Source: an uncultured Pelagibacteraceae bacterium (GTDB lineage: Bacteria; Pseudomonadota; Alphaproteobacteria; Pelagibacterales; Pelagibacteraceae). Taken from it: a stretch of 64,000 bases of DNA. Both the position numbers and the translations under genes were made by a program. The first letter of the stretch is position 1; every line of letters starts with the position of its first letter. Under the pieces are notes generated by a model. It saw nothing but the letters and a program-made list of their open reading frames with translations, was not told the origin of the DNA and did not search any database. Shown piece after piece: positions 17,455 to 27,076 of the stretch. The stretch spans positions 116,129-180,128 of the forward strand of contig CACDVM010000001.1 of the NCBI GenBank assembly GCA_902556265.1, written 5' to 3'.

Positions 17455-19005
17455 ATGGAAAATAAAGTTATTTCACAGCAAATTCAAATTTTAATAAATC
17501 AATTTAAAGTTAAAAATTTTCAATATGTTCTAACAAAAGGAAAAATATTATTAAAAAAAAATCCTGAATATGTCATCTTGTATAATTTAATTGGATCATC
17601 ATACCAAAATATAGGTGATTATAAAAATGCAAAAGATTATTTTAAAAAAGGCCTTAAGCTCGAACCTAATAATGTCGCTTTAATGAACAATTTAGCAATG
17701 ACGTATAAAAATCTTTTAGATTACAAACTTGCGGAAGAATTATATGTAAAAATAATAAATACAAATAATAAATATGTGAACGCCTATGTAAATTTAGGAA
17801 ATTTAAAAAGAGATTTAAATAAGTTTGATGAAGCGATAAAGTTATATGAAAAAGCTTTATTGATTGATGATAAAAACCCTATTATATATTATTCATTAGC
17901 ATTAGCACATCAAGGTATAGGTAATTTTGAAAAGACAAGTTATTACTCAAAAAAAACTTTAGAATTTGACTCAAATTTTACAAGAGCGGATCATTTAATT
18001 AGTCAATCAAATAAATACAATGAAGACAGTGAACATTATGTTTTTTTAAAAAAAAAACTAAACAATTATCAATCAGAAAACTTAGAAAAAGTAGATATTC
18101 TTTTTTCATTAGCGAAAGCCGAAGAAGATTTAGGAAATATTAAAGCTTCATCAGAATATTTAATTAAAGGAAACAAATTAAAAAAAAATTTAATAAAGTA
18201 TGATTTTTCTAATGAAATAAATTTATTAGAGGATATTAAAAATAAGTTTAAATCATTAGAAATCGAACATATTGCGAAAAATAACGATAAAAATATAATT
18301 TTTATTTTGGGAATGCCAAGGTCAGGGACTTCCTTGGTTGAGCAAATTATAACCTCTCACAGTGAGGTTTTTGGCTGTGGAGAGCTTCCAATTTTGTCAA
18401 ATATAATAAAAAATAATTTTATCATAAATGAAAACTCAATAATTAATGATTTAGATAAAATTAAACAAGACACGGCATTAATTATTTCTTTAAGAAAAAA
18501 ATATATAGATTTTATAAAAAATTTTGAACAAAGTGAAAAATTTATTACAGATAAAGCACCCCTTAACTTTAGATGGATTGGATTTATCAAGATTCTATTT
18601 CCAGATGCCAAAATAATACATTGTTTAAGAGACCCAAAAAATAATTGCTTATCTATGTTTAAAAACTTATTTGAAGGTGGTTTAAATTTTACTTATGATC
18701 AAGAGGACCTCGTCAAATACTATCAATATTATTTGGAATTAATGAATTTTTGGAAATCAAAATACTCTATGAATATTCTTGATGTAAAATATGAAAATTT
18801 AATCTTAAATAATGAAGTTGAAATAAAAAGAATGATAAAATTCTGTAATTTAAATTGGGAAGAAAATTGTTTAAAATTTCACAAAAATAAAACACCTATT
18901 AAAACAATGAGTACCGCTCAAGCAAGAAAACCAATTTATAAATCTTCTCTGAACTCTTTTAATAAATTTAAGAATTATTTAACTATTTTGGAAAAAAAGT
19001 TATAA
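17455..19005 (+). CDS. TPR-repeat sulfotransferase
   Basis: A 516-residue protein. Residues about 1-190 are tetratricopeptide repeats (YNLIGSSYQNIGDYKNAKDY and similar). Residues about 280-516 form a PAPS-dependent sulfotransferase domain with the 5'-phosphosulfate loop FILGMPRSGTSLVEQI near residue 283 and a 3'-phosphate-binding region around IIHCLRDPKNN. The acceptor is unknown; TPR-sulfotransferases in marine bacteria are often guessed to modify proteins or surface glycans. A paralogous but broken copy lies at 50252-51656. A strong terminator follows directly. Confidence 0.87.
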   Translation: MENKVISQQIQILINQFKVKNFQYVLTKGKILLKKNPEYVILYNLIGSSYQNIGDYKNAKDYFKKGLKLEPNNVALMNNLAMTYKNLLDYKLAEELYVKIINTNNKYVNAYVNLGNLKRDLNKFDEAIKLYEKALLIDDKNPIIYYSLALAHQGIGNFEKTSYYSKKTLEFDSNFTRADHLISQSNKYNEDSEHYVFLKKKLNNYQSENLEKVDILFSLAKAEEDLGNIKASSEYLIKGNKLKKNLIKYDFSNEINLLEDIKNKFKSLEIEHIAKNNDKNIIFILGMPRSGTSLVEQIITSHSEVFGCGELPILSNIIKNNFIINENSIINDLDKIKQDTALIISLRKKYIDFIKNFEQSEKFITDKAPLNFRWIGFIKILFPDAKIIHCLRDPKNNCLSMFKNLFEGGLNFTYDQEDLVKYYQYYLELMNFWKSKYSMNILDVKYENLILNNEVEIKRMIKFCNLNWEENCLKFHKNKTPIKTMSTAQARKPIYKSSLNSFNKFKNYLTILEKKL

Positions 19006-19007
19006 AA

Positions 19008-19037
19008 AAAAGCCCTAACTATAAAGTTAGGGCTTTT
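19008..19037. terminator. Bidirectional rho-independent terminator
   Basis: A perfect inverted repeat with 13 bp arms (AAAAGCCCTAACT, 19008-19020, and AGTTAGGGCTTTT, 19025-19037) around an ATAA loop. A-tracts on one side and T-tracts on the other let it stop both the TPR-sulfotransferase transcript (plus) and the porin transcript (minus). Confidence 0.9.
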
Positions 19038-19057
19038 AATATTTTTTATATAACTAA

Positions 19058-20059
19058 TTAAAATGCAAATGATAGAGCAATCTCTGTCATTTGGTCATTG
19101 CTAGCAGTAGTTCCGCCATTGTTAGTTACTTCGTTTCTGTTACCAGCGATTTTAACTGATCCCATTGTGTAAGCAATCGCAATACCTTCACCATTTTCTG
19201 TTACGTTAGTAGCAGACGGTTTGTCAAACTCAACATCTCTTTCACCGTATGAAACAGATAAGTTATCGTTTACGTTGATTGCGATACCCCATTGATCAAC
19301 TTCTTCGTCAGTAGCTCCACCAGTACCATTATCAATATTTGATACTTGGTAACCAGCAGTTACAGGACCCATAGTGTAGTTCACAAATAATGTCATGTGC
19401 TCATCGTCACCACCATCGGCAACACCTGCTTTAGCAACAGTTCCATTTTCTGCTTCACCATAACCTAGACCCCAAGCTAATCCTTCCATGCCTAGCATGT
19501 CGCCTGAACCAGTTAATGCAAAGTCGTACGCGTTTTGACCAGCGCCTGAAGAAGCACCGTCAGAAGAGTTAGCACCTGAACCTTTTCTAGCAGCAGCATT
19601 AAGTGTTACTCCACCTAATGAAGTTATATAGTTAAATACACCTTTATTTCCAGCTGTACCTACTAATCCACCTACTGTAGTTCCATCTAAACCATCCCAG
19701 ATTTCTTCTGCAGCTGTCGGTGTTTTATCATCGATAGTTGCAAGACCTGAACCTGAACCTTGGTCAAATGCAATTGTTCCCATATCACCCATGTCAACTG
19801 ACAATCTAGCTGAAGACATTCCAGCAAATTGGTCAACTGATGTTTGCATGTAAGATACAGTCATACCATTAACATCACCTGAAGCAGTGAAGCCAATGTT
19901 TGTTTTCATACCAAAAGGGTTACCAGTTACTTCACTAGTATCTTCTGATGTGTAAGTTAACATTGTAGCACCACTTACAGTCATTTCAGCAGCGTTTGCT
20001 GAAACAGCAGCAAGAGAACCAGCTAGAGCTGTTAATCCTACTTTTTTTAAATTATTCAT
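19058..20059 (-). CDS. Outer-membrane porin
   Basis: A 333-residue Gram-negative porin-like beta-barrel. The signal peptide MNNLKKVGLTALAGSLAAVS ends at ANA, followed by AEMTVSGATMLTY. Alternating polar/hydrophobic strands and many Gly, Asp and Asn loops run to a terminal ALSFAF, the C-terminal aromatic motif recognised by BamA. I chose ATG at 20059 because AAGGAGA lies immediately upstream. Its codon and amino-acid composition is less AT-driven than its neighbours, consistent with high expression. Monocistronic, bounded by a strong terminator. Confidence 0.88.
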   Translation of the reverse strand: MNNLKKVGLTALAGSLAAVSANAAEMTVSGATMLTYTSEDTSEVTGNPFGMKTNIGFTASGDVNGMTVSYMQTSVDQFAGMSSARLSVDMGDMGTIAFDQGSGSGLATIDDKTPTAAEEIWDGLDGTTVGGLVGTAGNKGVFNYITSLGGVTLNAAARKGSGANSSDGASSGAGQNAYDFALTGSGDMLGMEGLAWGLGYGEAENGTVAKAGVADGGDDEHMTLFVNYTMGPVTAGYQVSNIDNGTGGATDEEVDQWGIAINVNDNLSVSYGERDVEFDKPSATNVTENGEGIAIAYTMGSVKIAGNRNEVTNNGGTTASNDQMTEIALSFAF

Positions 20060-20244
20060 AATTTCTCCTTTATTATTTGTTTTCATATATGAATAGGGGT
20101 AAATTATTTGTTATTTTCTGATTTAATACAAATTAACTGCATAAACGTTGAAATTATCTAAATATGTTGCTTTTTTATCACACTATATAGAAATTGGCCT
20201 TTTAATTACTTCAATAAGCTATTATTAAGTTTTCTCAGTAGATT

Positions 20245-20796
20245 ATGAAAAAACTAATATATCTCACTATGATGACTTTTTTGCTATTCACAAATTCTTG
20301 TGGAATTTACAAATATAGCGATGCTAGAAAAAATCCTGTGAATGCTACTGAAAGAGTAAAAAAAAACATTGAAGAAGGAAGAGGTTTTAGACTTGGATCT
20401 TTAGGTGGTAAAAAAGGAGGTGATTTTATGTTCGCCTCATCTAATCCAATGTGGAGAGCTACTATGCTAAAATTAAGTTTTGCCCCACTTGGTGTCGTTG
20501 ATTATGGTGGAGGGATAATAATTACTGATTGGTTTAGCGAAGAAGAAAGTAATGAAGAGCTAAAAATTGCTGTGAGATTTTTAACGAATGAAATAAGATC
20601 GGACGCAATAAAAGTAATAATACATAAAAGAAAATGTTTAGAATTTAATAATTGTAAAATTTCAAGTATCGAAAATGAAACCAATCAAAAAATCAAATTT
20701 TCAATCCTTAAACAAGCAGCTGAATTACAAAAACAGGATTTGGCTAAAACAAAAGAAGAAAATTCTGAATATAAAATACCAGGAAAAAATTTCTAA
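20245..20796 (+). CDS. DUF3576-domain lipoprotein
   Basis: A 183-residue predicted lipoprotein. The signal sequence ends in FTNSCG, with the lipobox cysteine near residue 19. The central NPMWRATMLKLSFAPLGVVD and GGGIIITDWF are the pattern I associate with DUF3576, an alphaproteobacterial family usually found beside leuS and lptE. Function is unknown; the neighbours suggest an outer-membrane or lipopolysaccharide-assembly connection, which is inference. It is 18 bp upstream of leuS. Confidence 0.82.
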   Translation: MKKLIYLTMMTFLLFTNSCGIYKYSDARKNPVNATERVKKNIEEGRGFRLGSLGGKKGGDFMFASSNPMWRATMLKLSFAPLGVVDYGGGIIITDWFSEEESNEELKIAVRFLTNEIRSDAIKVIIHKRKCLEFNNCKISSIENETNQKIKFSILKQAAELQKQDLAKTKEENSEYKIPGKNF

Positions 20797-20814
20797 TTTT
20801 TAACCTTAGTTTTA

Positions 20815-23364
20815 ATGTTAAATTCAACTCGATATAATTTTAAGACCATTGAAGAAAAATGGCAAAAATACTGGGAAATGAATAATTCATTTCAAGCAAA
20901 AGATATTTCAAAAAATAAAAAATTTTACTGTCTAGAAATGTTTCCTTATCCCTCTGGCAAAATCCATATGGGGCATGTTAGAAATTATACCATTGGAGAT
21001 GTGTTGGCTCGTTATAAATGGTTACAGGGATTTAATGTTTTACATCCTATGGGCTGGGACTCTTTTGGGATGCCAGCTGAAAATGCTGCTAAACAAAATA
21101 ATGTGAGTCCAAAAAATTGGACAGAAGAAAATATTCAGATAATGAAATTTCAATTAAAAAAACTTGGGCTTTCAATAGATTGGGATAGAGAAATATCAAC
21201 ATGTTCTCCTGAATACTATAAACATCAACAAAAACTTTTTTTAGATTTATATGACAAAGATCTTGTTTATCGTAAGGAAAGTTATGTCAATTGGGATCCA
21301 GTTGATAATACTGTTCTTGCTAATGAACAAGTGATTGATGGCAAGGGATGGAGATCCGGGGCTATTGTTGAAAGAAAAAAATTAAATCAATGGTTTTTTA
21401 AAATATCTAATTTCTCAGATGAATTACTAAACGATTTAGACAAATTAATTGACTGGCCATCAAAAGTAAAAACTATGCAAAAAAATTGGATTGGAAAATC
21501 CTTTGGATGTGAAATAGATTTTAAAATTCACGACTCAGACAAAATAAAAACAATCAAGTGTTACACTACAAGACCAGATACACTTTTTGGATTTTCATTT
21601 TTAGCTGTATCAGTTGATCATCCTTTGTCAAAATATTATGAAAATGATAAAGATTTTTTGAAATTTAGAGATAACTGTTCTAAAACCGGAACAACGGAAG
21701 AGTCTATAGCTCAAGCTGAAAAAATAGGTTTTAAAACAGATTTAATGGCTATAAATCCTTTAGACAATAGCTCGAAGGTTCCAGTGTATTTTGCTAATTT
21801 TGTTTTAATGGACTACGGATTTGGTGCAGTATTTGGTTGTCCAGCTCATGACCAAAGAGATTTTGATTTTGCCAAAAAATATAAACTTGAAATTAAAACA
21901 GTAGTAAAACCAATAGAACAGGGTGATAATTTCAAAGTTACAAATGAAGCATATACTGGTCCTGGAATAATAATTAATTCAAAGTTTTTAAATGGTCTAT
22001 CTGTGCCTGAAAAATCTATTTTTGAAACGATTGAAATTTTAGAAAAAAAAAAACTAGGCAAAAAAAAAATTAATTTTAGACTTAAGGATTGGGGAATTTC
22101 TCGACAAAGATATTGGGGTTGTCCTATTCCAGTCGCCTATGATGAGAACAATCAAATTGTTAAAATTCCAGTTGAAGATCTTCCGGTCAAACTACCTGAA
22201 AATATAAATTTAAACACAAATGGAAATCCTCTAGATAATCACGAAAACTGGAAGCAGGTAAATATAAACGGCAAGAATTGTATTCGAGAAACCGATACGC
22301 TTGATACTTTTGTTGATTCATCTTGGTATTTTCTTAGATTTTGTTCATCAAAAAGATCTGATTTACCATTTGAGAAGACCGATGTTGATTATTGGATGCC
22401 TGTAGATCAATACATTGGTGGTGTTGAACATGCAATATTACATCTTTTATATTCTAGGTTTTTTACTAGAGCTATTAGTTCTAAAAATAAATACATAAAT
22501 ATTTCTGAACCATTTAAAGGTTTATTTACTCAGGGTATGGTTTGTCATGAAACTTACAAAGATAAAAATAATAACTGGCTAAGCCCAGAGGATGTTTCTA
22601 CAGATGATGGAAAAAATTATCATATTAATGGTCAAAAAGATAATCGTGTAACTGTTGGTCCATCGGAGTCAATGTCCAAATCAAAAAAAAATACAGTTGA
22701 TCCTGAAAAAATAATAAAATCTTATGGAGCAGATGCTGTAAGATTATTTATATTATCTGATAGTCCGCCAGAAAAAGATATTCAATGGTCTGAAAATGGG
22801 ATGGCTTCTGCTTATAAATTTATTCAAAAATTTTGGATATTAAGCGATCAAATTATTAAACTTATCAAAAAAGAAACAGTACCTCAAAATGAAGAATTAG
22901 AAATTTTTACTAATCAAATAATTGAAAAAATTAATTTAGCTTTAGAAAAATTTAGATACAATGTCATCATAGCTTGCTTTCATGAAATATATTCATTTTA
23001 TAAAAAAATTTTAGATAGTAATAAAAATCATGACAACTTGAGTAACAACATCGAGAAGATTTTAATAGTCATGATGCCTGTAATTCCTCATTTAGTTAGT
23101 GAATGCTTCGAAAATATGGGTAAAAAAGAAAATTTAAGATGGCCAAAAGTCGATCCCAAATATCTCAAATCTGAAGAAAATGAGATTGTAATTCAGATTA
23201 ATGGGAAAAAAAGAAACACTATTTCAATCAAAAAGGGTGCTGATGAGGACTTTGTTATTAGAAATATTAATAAAATAAAATTAATAGATAAATATACTAA
23301 AGGTAAAAAAATATTTAGAACAATTTATGTTAAAGATAGACTAATTAACTTTATAATTAAATAA
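20815..23364 (+). CDS. leuS: leucyl-tRNA synthetase
   Basis: Class I synthetase charging tRNA-Leu, with an editing domain. The 849 residues are the usual bacterial length. The HIGH motif lies in [16 protein letters not shown], and the editing domain around TTRPDTLFG. The KMSKS loop reads SMSKSKKN at residues 619-626, so the first lysine of the signature is serine; the second lysine remains. The stop overlaps the lptE start as TAATG. Confidence 0.97.
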   Translation: MLNSTRYNFKTIEEKWQKYWEMNNSFQAKDISKNKKFYCLEMFPYPSGKIHMGHVRNYTIGDVLARYKWLQGFNVLHPMGWDSFGMPAENAAKQNNVSPKNWTEENIQIMKFQLKKLGLSIDWDREISTCSPEYYKHQQKLFLDLYDKDLVYRKESYVNWDPVDNTVLANEQVIDGKGWRSGAIVERKKLNQWFFKISNFSDELLNDLDKLIDWPSKVKTMQKNWIGKSFGCEIDFKIHDSDKIKTIKCYTTRPDTLFGFSFLAVSVDHPLSKYYENDKDFLKFRDNCSKTGTTEESIAQAEKIGFKTDLMAINPLDNSSKVPVYFANFVLMDYGFGAVFGCPAHDQRDFDFAKKYKLEIKTVVKPIEQGDNFKVTNEAYTGPGIIINSKFLNGLSVPEKSIFETIEILEKKKLGKKKINFRLKDWGISRQRYWGCPIPVAYDENNQIVKIPVEDLPVKLPENINLNTNGNPLDNHENWKQVNINGKNCIRETDTLDTFVDSSWYFLRFCSSKRSDLPFEKTDVDYWMPVDQYIGGVEHAILHLLYSRFFTRAISSKNKYINISEPFKGLFTQGMVCHETYKDKNNNWLSPEDVSTDDGKNYHINGQKDNRVTVGPSESMSKSKKNTVDPEKIIKSYGADAVRLFILSDSPPEKDIQWSENGMASAYKFIQKFWILSDQIIKLIKKETVPQNEELEIFTNQIIEKINLALEKFRYNVIIACFHEIYSFYKKILDSNKNHDNLSNNIEKILIVMMPVIPHLVSECFENMGKKENLRWPKVDPKYLKSEENEIVIQINGKKRNTISIKKGADEDFVIRNINKIKLIDKYTKGKKIFRTIYVKDRLINFIIK

Positions 23365-23810
23365 TGAAAAAAATATTAATATTTATATTGTTTTTAACGA
23401 CGGCGTGCGGGTACCAGCCTATATATTTGGGTAAAAATAAAATTGATTACAATTTTGAAAAGATAACTTTAATTGGCAATAAGCAAATCAATAAAATTAT
23501 TGTAAATGCACTGAATATTAAATCAAATGATACAGCAGAAGCTAAAGATGAAGTGATTTTGATTAGTAATGTAAATATTTCTGAAACTTCGAAAAATTCA
23601 AAGGGCCAGGTTGCTACCTACAGAACAACGGTCAAGGTTAATTTTAAAATTAAAGATAATAAAAAATTTATTAAAGATAAGGATTTTTCTAAAAGTTTTT
23701 CATATAATAATTTAGAAAATAAATTTGACTTAGTAAAATATCAAAAAGATATTGAAAATAGTTTAACAAAAAAAATTATTGAAGAATTAATTATCTATTT
23801 AAATCTCTAA
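23364..23810 (+). CDS. lptE: LptE-like LPS-assembly lipoprotein
   Basis: A 148-residue lipoprotein with signal [15 protein letters not shown] and the family start CGYQPIY directly after the lipid cysteine. LptE plugs LptD and helps insert lipopolysaccharide in the outer membrane. The order leuS-lptE-holA is the standard alpha- and gammaproteobacterial arrangement and supports the assignment despite low sequence conservation. It is coupled to leuS (TAATG) and touches holA directly. Confidence 0.87.
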   Translation: MKKILIFILFLTTACGYQPIYLGKNKIDYNFEKITLIGNKQINKIIVNALNIKSNDTAEAKDEVILISNVNISETSKNSKGQVATYRTTVKVNFKIKDNKKFIKDKDFSKSFSYNNLENKFDLVKYQKDIENSLTKKIIEELIIYLNL

Positions 23811-24809
23811 ATGATTTTAAAATTTTATGAACTTAATAAAAAAAAAATAAATAATAGTTTTTTTTTATTATACGGTAAAAATAAGGGATTAATTGAAGAA
23901 ACAATTAATAATGTTTTAAAACCTCAGCTTCCAAAAAATATATATAATTATGAAGAAGTTGAAATTCTTAAAGATCCTGAAAACTTTATTGATAGTATTA
24001 TTAGTAGATCCTTTTTTGAGGATGAAAAATTAGTGATAATTTCTAGAGCCTCAGACAAAATATGTAAAATTATAGAAGAGATAATTGATAAAAAAATAAA
24101 TAATATTTCAATTATTTTAAAATGTAATTTATTGGAAAAAAAATCAAAACTAAGAAATTTTTTTGAAAAAAATAAAAATACATTATGTATTCCATTTTAT
24201 GAAGATGATGCACAGACATTAGGATTGATTGCACAAAATTTTTTTAGAGAGAGAAAAATTAGTATTTCTAGAGAAAATATAAATTTAATCGTTGAAAGAT
24301 CTAGTGGTGACAGGATCAATCTAAACAATGAATTAAACAAGATAGAATTTTTTTCTAAAAATAAAAAAAATATAAATTTAGATCAAATTTTAAAATTGAC
24401 TAATTTAACAGAGAACTACAGTATTTCAGAATTGGTAGACAATTCTTTAATAAAAAACAAAAAAAAAATTATAACAATTTTAAATGAAAATAATTTTACA
24501 CATGAAGATGGAATTTTAATTTTAAGAATTTTTTTGTTTAAATTAAAAAGACTTTTAAAAATTAAAAGTGAGATAAAAACTCTAAAAAATATAGACAATG
24601 CAATATCATCATTTAGGCCACCTATTTTTTGGAAAGATAAAAATATTGTTAAACAACAAATTGAATTTTGGAGCTACGAACAAATTAAAAATTTAATAAT
24701 AAAAACTAATGATATCGAGTATCAAGCAAAAAAAAATCCTCTAATATCGTTATTCATTATAACAAATTTTATTATGGAACAGGTCTCAAATTCTAATAAT
24801 GTGACTTAA
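23811..24809 (+). CDS. holA: DNA polymerase III delta subunit
   Basis: A 332-residue clamp-loader subunit that opens the beta clamp. The N-terminus has the delta-family pattern FLLYGKNKGLIEETI; VEILKDPENFIDSIISRSFFEDEKLVIIS is also characteristic. The sequence is divergent and very lysine/asparagine-rich, but length and the leuS-lptE-holA context fit. It begins directly after the lptE stop. Its 3' end overlaps parB by 17 bp, convergent. Confidence 0.87.
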   Translation: MILKFYELNKKKINNSFFLLYGKNKGLIEETINNVLKPQLPKNIYNYEEVEILKDPENFIDSIISRSFFEDEKLVIISRASDKICKIIEEIIDKKINNISIILKCNLLEKKSKLRNFFEKNKNTLCIPFYEDDAQTLGLIAQNFFRERKISISRENINLIVERSSGDRINLNNELNKIEFFSKNKKNINLDQILKLTNLTENYSISELVDNSLIKNKKKIITILNENNFTHEDGILILRIFLFKLKRLLKIKSEIKTLKNIDNAISSFRPPIFWKDKNIVKQQIEFWSYEQIKNLIIKTNDIEYQAKKNPLISLFIITNFIMEQVSNSNNVT

Positions 24810-25638
24810 TCACATCAATAATCTTATTGAGTTGTTCCATATCTTGATAAGAAAAAATAATTGAACCTTTGTTATTTTTTTTATGATTTATTATTACATT
24901 TAATCCTATCCTCTTAGAGATAGAATCTTCTAAATTTCTAATATTTGGATCCATTAATTTTTTAATAATACCTTTTTTATTTTTATAAATTTTTACAAAT
25001 TTTTCCGTTTGTCTTACAGAAAGTCTTTTTTCTATAATTTTAGTAGCAATAAACACAGCATTTTCATGTCCCACCAAAATTTTAGCGTGACCAGCACTTA
25101 ACTTTTTATCTTCGATAAACTTTAAAATTTGTGAAGGTAAATTTAGCAATCTCAAAGAATTCGTAATATAACTTCTACTTTTACCTATAAACCTTGAAAC
25201 TTTTTCTTGGTCATATGAGAATTCATCAATTAATCTTTTATAACCTTGAGCTTCTTCAACGGGGTTTAAATCGTGTCTTTGAACATTTTCAATAATTGCA
25301 AATTCTAAGGATTTAAGATCATCAACTTCAGTAAAAACAACTGGAATGTTGTGTAAACCGGCTTGCCTAGCAGCTAGCCACCTTCTTTCTCCAGCTATTA
25401 TTTCATATTTATTTTTGTCTAAGTTCGATTTTCTAACTATTATTGGTTGAATTACACCCTGTTCTTTAATTGAATTTGTTAGATTTTCTAAATTTTCTTT
25501 ATCGAAATTTTTTCTGGGCTGAAACTTATTTGGAATAATATCACTTAATGGTAATTTATTAATACTTTTTTCAACTTTAGTCTCACCTATTAATGACGAT
25601 AAACCTCTTCCTAATCCTTTTTTAATTTTTGAGTCCAC
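24793..25638 (-). CDS. parB: Chromosome-partitioning protein ParB
   Basis: CTP-dependent parS-binding clamp that organises the origin region for segregation. The 281 residues start with GLGRGLSSLIGE. The ParB/Srx domain has VIQPIIVRKS and the CTP-binding GERRWLAARQAG; a helix-turn-helix follows around YDQEKVSRFIGKSRSYITNSLRLLNLP. It is coupled to parA at the shared base 25638. A near-perfect parS site lies 1.4 kb away in rsmG. Confidence 0.97.
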   Translation of the reverse strand: MDSKIKKGLGRGLSSLIGETKVEKSINKLPLSDIIPNKFQPRKNFDKENLENLTNSIKEQGVIQPIIVRKSNLDKNKYEIIAGERRWLAARQAGLHNIPVVFTEVDDLKSLEFAIIENVQRHDLNPVEEAQGYKRLIDEFSYDQEKVSRFIGKSRSYITNSLRLLNLPSQILKFIEDKKLSAGHAKILVGHENAVFIATKIIEKRLSVRQTEKFVKIYKNKKGIIKKLMDPNIRNLEDSISKRIGLNVIINHKKNNKGSIIFSYQDMEQLNKIIDVIKSHY

Positions 25639-26432
25639 TAAGCTGCACTCCCTACTTTATTTTCTTGAATAATAAATTCATCGGTAAAATTATAATATGA
25701 TTTACTTCCAGGACAATTTTTATCATATATTAAAACTGGAATACCATGTGATGGTGCTTCTGATAATCTCACATTTCTAGGAATAACAGTTTGATAAACT
25801 TTATCTTTAAAATAATTTCTTGCTTCAGTCTCAACCTGTGATGATAATTTATTCCTCCTATCATACATCGTTAAAAGTATACCTTGTATTTCTAATTTAG
25901 GATTTAAGTTGACCTTAATTCGATCAATTGTTTTCATGAGCTGTGTTAACCCCTCTAATGCAAAAAATTCTGTTTGTAGAGGCACTAATAATGATTTCGA
26001 TGACACCAGAGCCATTACAGTTAGCAGGCTTAGAGATGGCGGACAGTCTATGAGTATATAATCATAATATCCTCTAGAATCATTTAAATACGCGGTTAAT
26101 TTGTTCTTTAAAATAAAGGCTCTATCATTATCTCCTGCTGTTTCAACCTCAAGTCCTGATAAATCTACATTTGAGGAAATCAAATTTAGATTTTCAAATT
26201 TAGTTTCTTTAATCACATCCCCTATTGACTTCGTTCCATTAAGAATTCCATAAATAGTTTCATCTGAATTTTCCATATTAGATAAACCCAATCCTGTTGT
26301 CGCATTTCCTTGTGGATCTAGATCAATAACTAAAATTTTTTTTCCCTGTTGAGATAATGCAGATGCAAGGTTTATAACTGTTGTTGTTTTACCAACACCA
26401 CCCTTCTGGTTTATTATAGATATTATTTTCAT
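25638..26432 (-). CDS. parA: Chromosome-partitioning ATPase ParA
   Basis: A 264-residue deviant-Walker ATPase that moves ParB-parS complexes. The P-loop is NQKGGVGKTTT at about residues 8-18, with DLDPQGNATTGLG and DCPPSLSLLTVMAL following. Its start overlaps the rsmG stop by 4 bp and its end overlaps the parB start, giving an rsmG-parA-parB transcript typical of origin-proximal regions. Confidence 0.97.
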   Translation of the reverse strand: MKIISIINQKGGVGKTTTVINLASALSQQGKKILVIDLDPQGNATTGLGLSNMENSDETIYGILNGTKSIGDVIKETKFENLNLISSNVDLSGLEVETAGDNDRAFILKNKLTAYLNDSRGYYDYILIDCPPSLSLLTVMALVSSKSLLVPLQTEFFALEGLTQLMKTIDRIKVNLNPKLEIQGILLTMYDRRNKLSSQVETEARNYFKDKVYQTVIPRNVRLSEAPSHGIPVLIYDKNCPGSKSYYNFTDEFIIQENKVGSAA

Positions 26433-27076
26433 AAATTTTTCTTTTGTATTTCTCTAATATTTAATAAAAAAGACTCATTGCTTGTTACGCTTTTTTTTTT
26501 TTCGTAGTCCAAATCCCATACATTTAAAACTTCATTAAGGACTTTTTTTCCAGAATTACCCATAAATAAAATTAAGTTTTTATATCTTCTAAAATTTTTA
26601 TTTACCAGACTCAGTATGACTGGCATGGGTTTAAATGCTCGTGAAATTATTGTTCCTGTTTCGATATTTTGAATTGTAAAAATATCTTTTTGAATAATTT
26701 CTGTGTTTAAATTTAATTTTTTTGAGACTTCACTCAAGAAAACACACTTATGATGACTTTTCTCATAAAGTTTGATTTTCATTTTGTTTTTTAAGTTTTT
26801 CATCATAATAGCTATCACAAGTCCTGGCAGACCACCCCCACTACCTATATCACAGGTTGTATTACTATTAAAATCAATAAAATCAATGATTTGCGCTGAA
26901 TCTACTATATGTCGAACTCTAATAGCGTTTATATCAATATTTTTTTTACTGATAATGTTTATTTCTTTGTTTTTTTCTAGAATCATAGATAAATAATTTT
27001 CAAACTCAACACAAGTTTCACGTGAAACATTTAAGTTAGATAATTTAGAATATGTATTTAAAATGACATTATCCAT
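26429..27076 (-). CDS. rsmG: 16S rRNA (guanine527-N7)-methyltransferase
   Basis: SAM-dependent methyltransferase modifying G527 of 16S rRNA. The 215 residues show the N-terminal NVSRET, DIGSGGGLPGLVIAI (SAM binding) and IISRAFKP. The codons for NVSRET contain a parS palindrome, a double use of sequence known in other bacteria. The gene directly follows mnmG (shared base 27076). Confidence 0.95.
   Translation of the reverse strand: MDNVILNTYSKLSNLNVSRETCVEFENYLSMILEKNKEINIISKKNIDINAIRVRHIVDSAQIIDFIDFNSNTTCDIGSGGGLPGLVIAIMMKNLKNKMKIKLYEKSHHKCVFLSEVSKKLNLNTEIIQKDIFTIQNIETGTIISRAFKPMPVILSLVNKNFRRYKNLILFMGNSGKKVLNEVLNVWDLDYEKKKSVTSNESFLLNIREIQKKNL
27015..27028. other. parS centromere-like ParB-binding site
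   Basis: The 14 bp palindrome GTTTCACGTGAAAC, with flanks giving AGTTTCACGTGAAACA, matches the widely conserved parS consensus (TGTTTCACGTGAAACA) at 15 of 16 positions. It lies inside the 5' end of rsmG, next to parA and parB and about 7.2 kb from the candidate origin, the expected location. Confidence 0.88.

Noticed and set aside
20060..20244. Porin promoter elements in the AT-rich gap upstream of the porin
   Set aside because: Several TTGTAT and TATTAAAT-like words occur but none stands out against the AT background; only the AAGGAGA ribosome-binding site is convincing.
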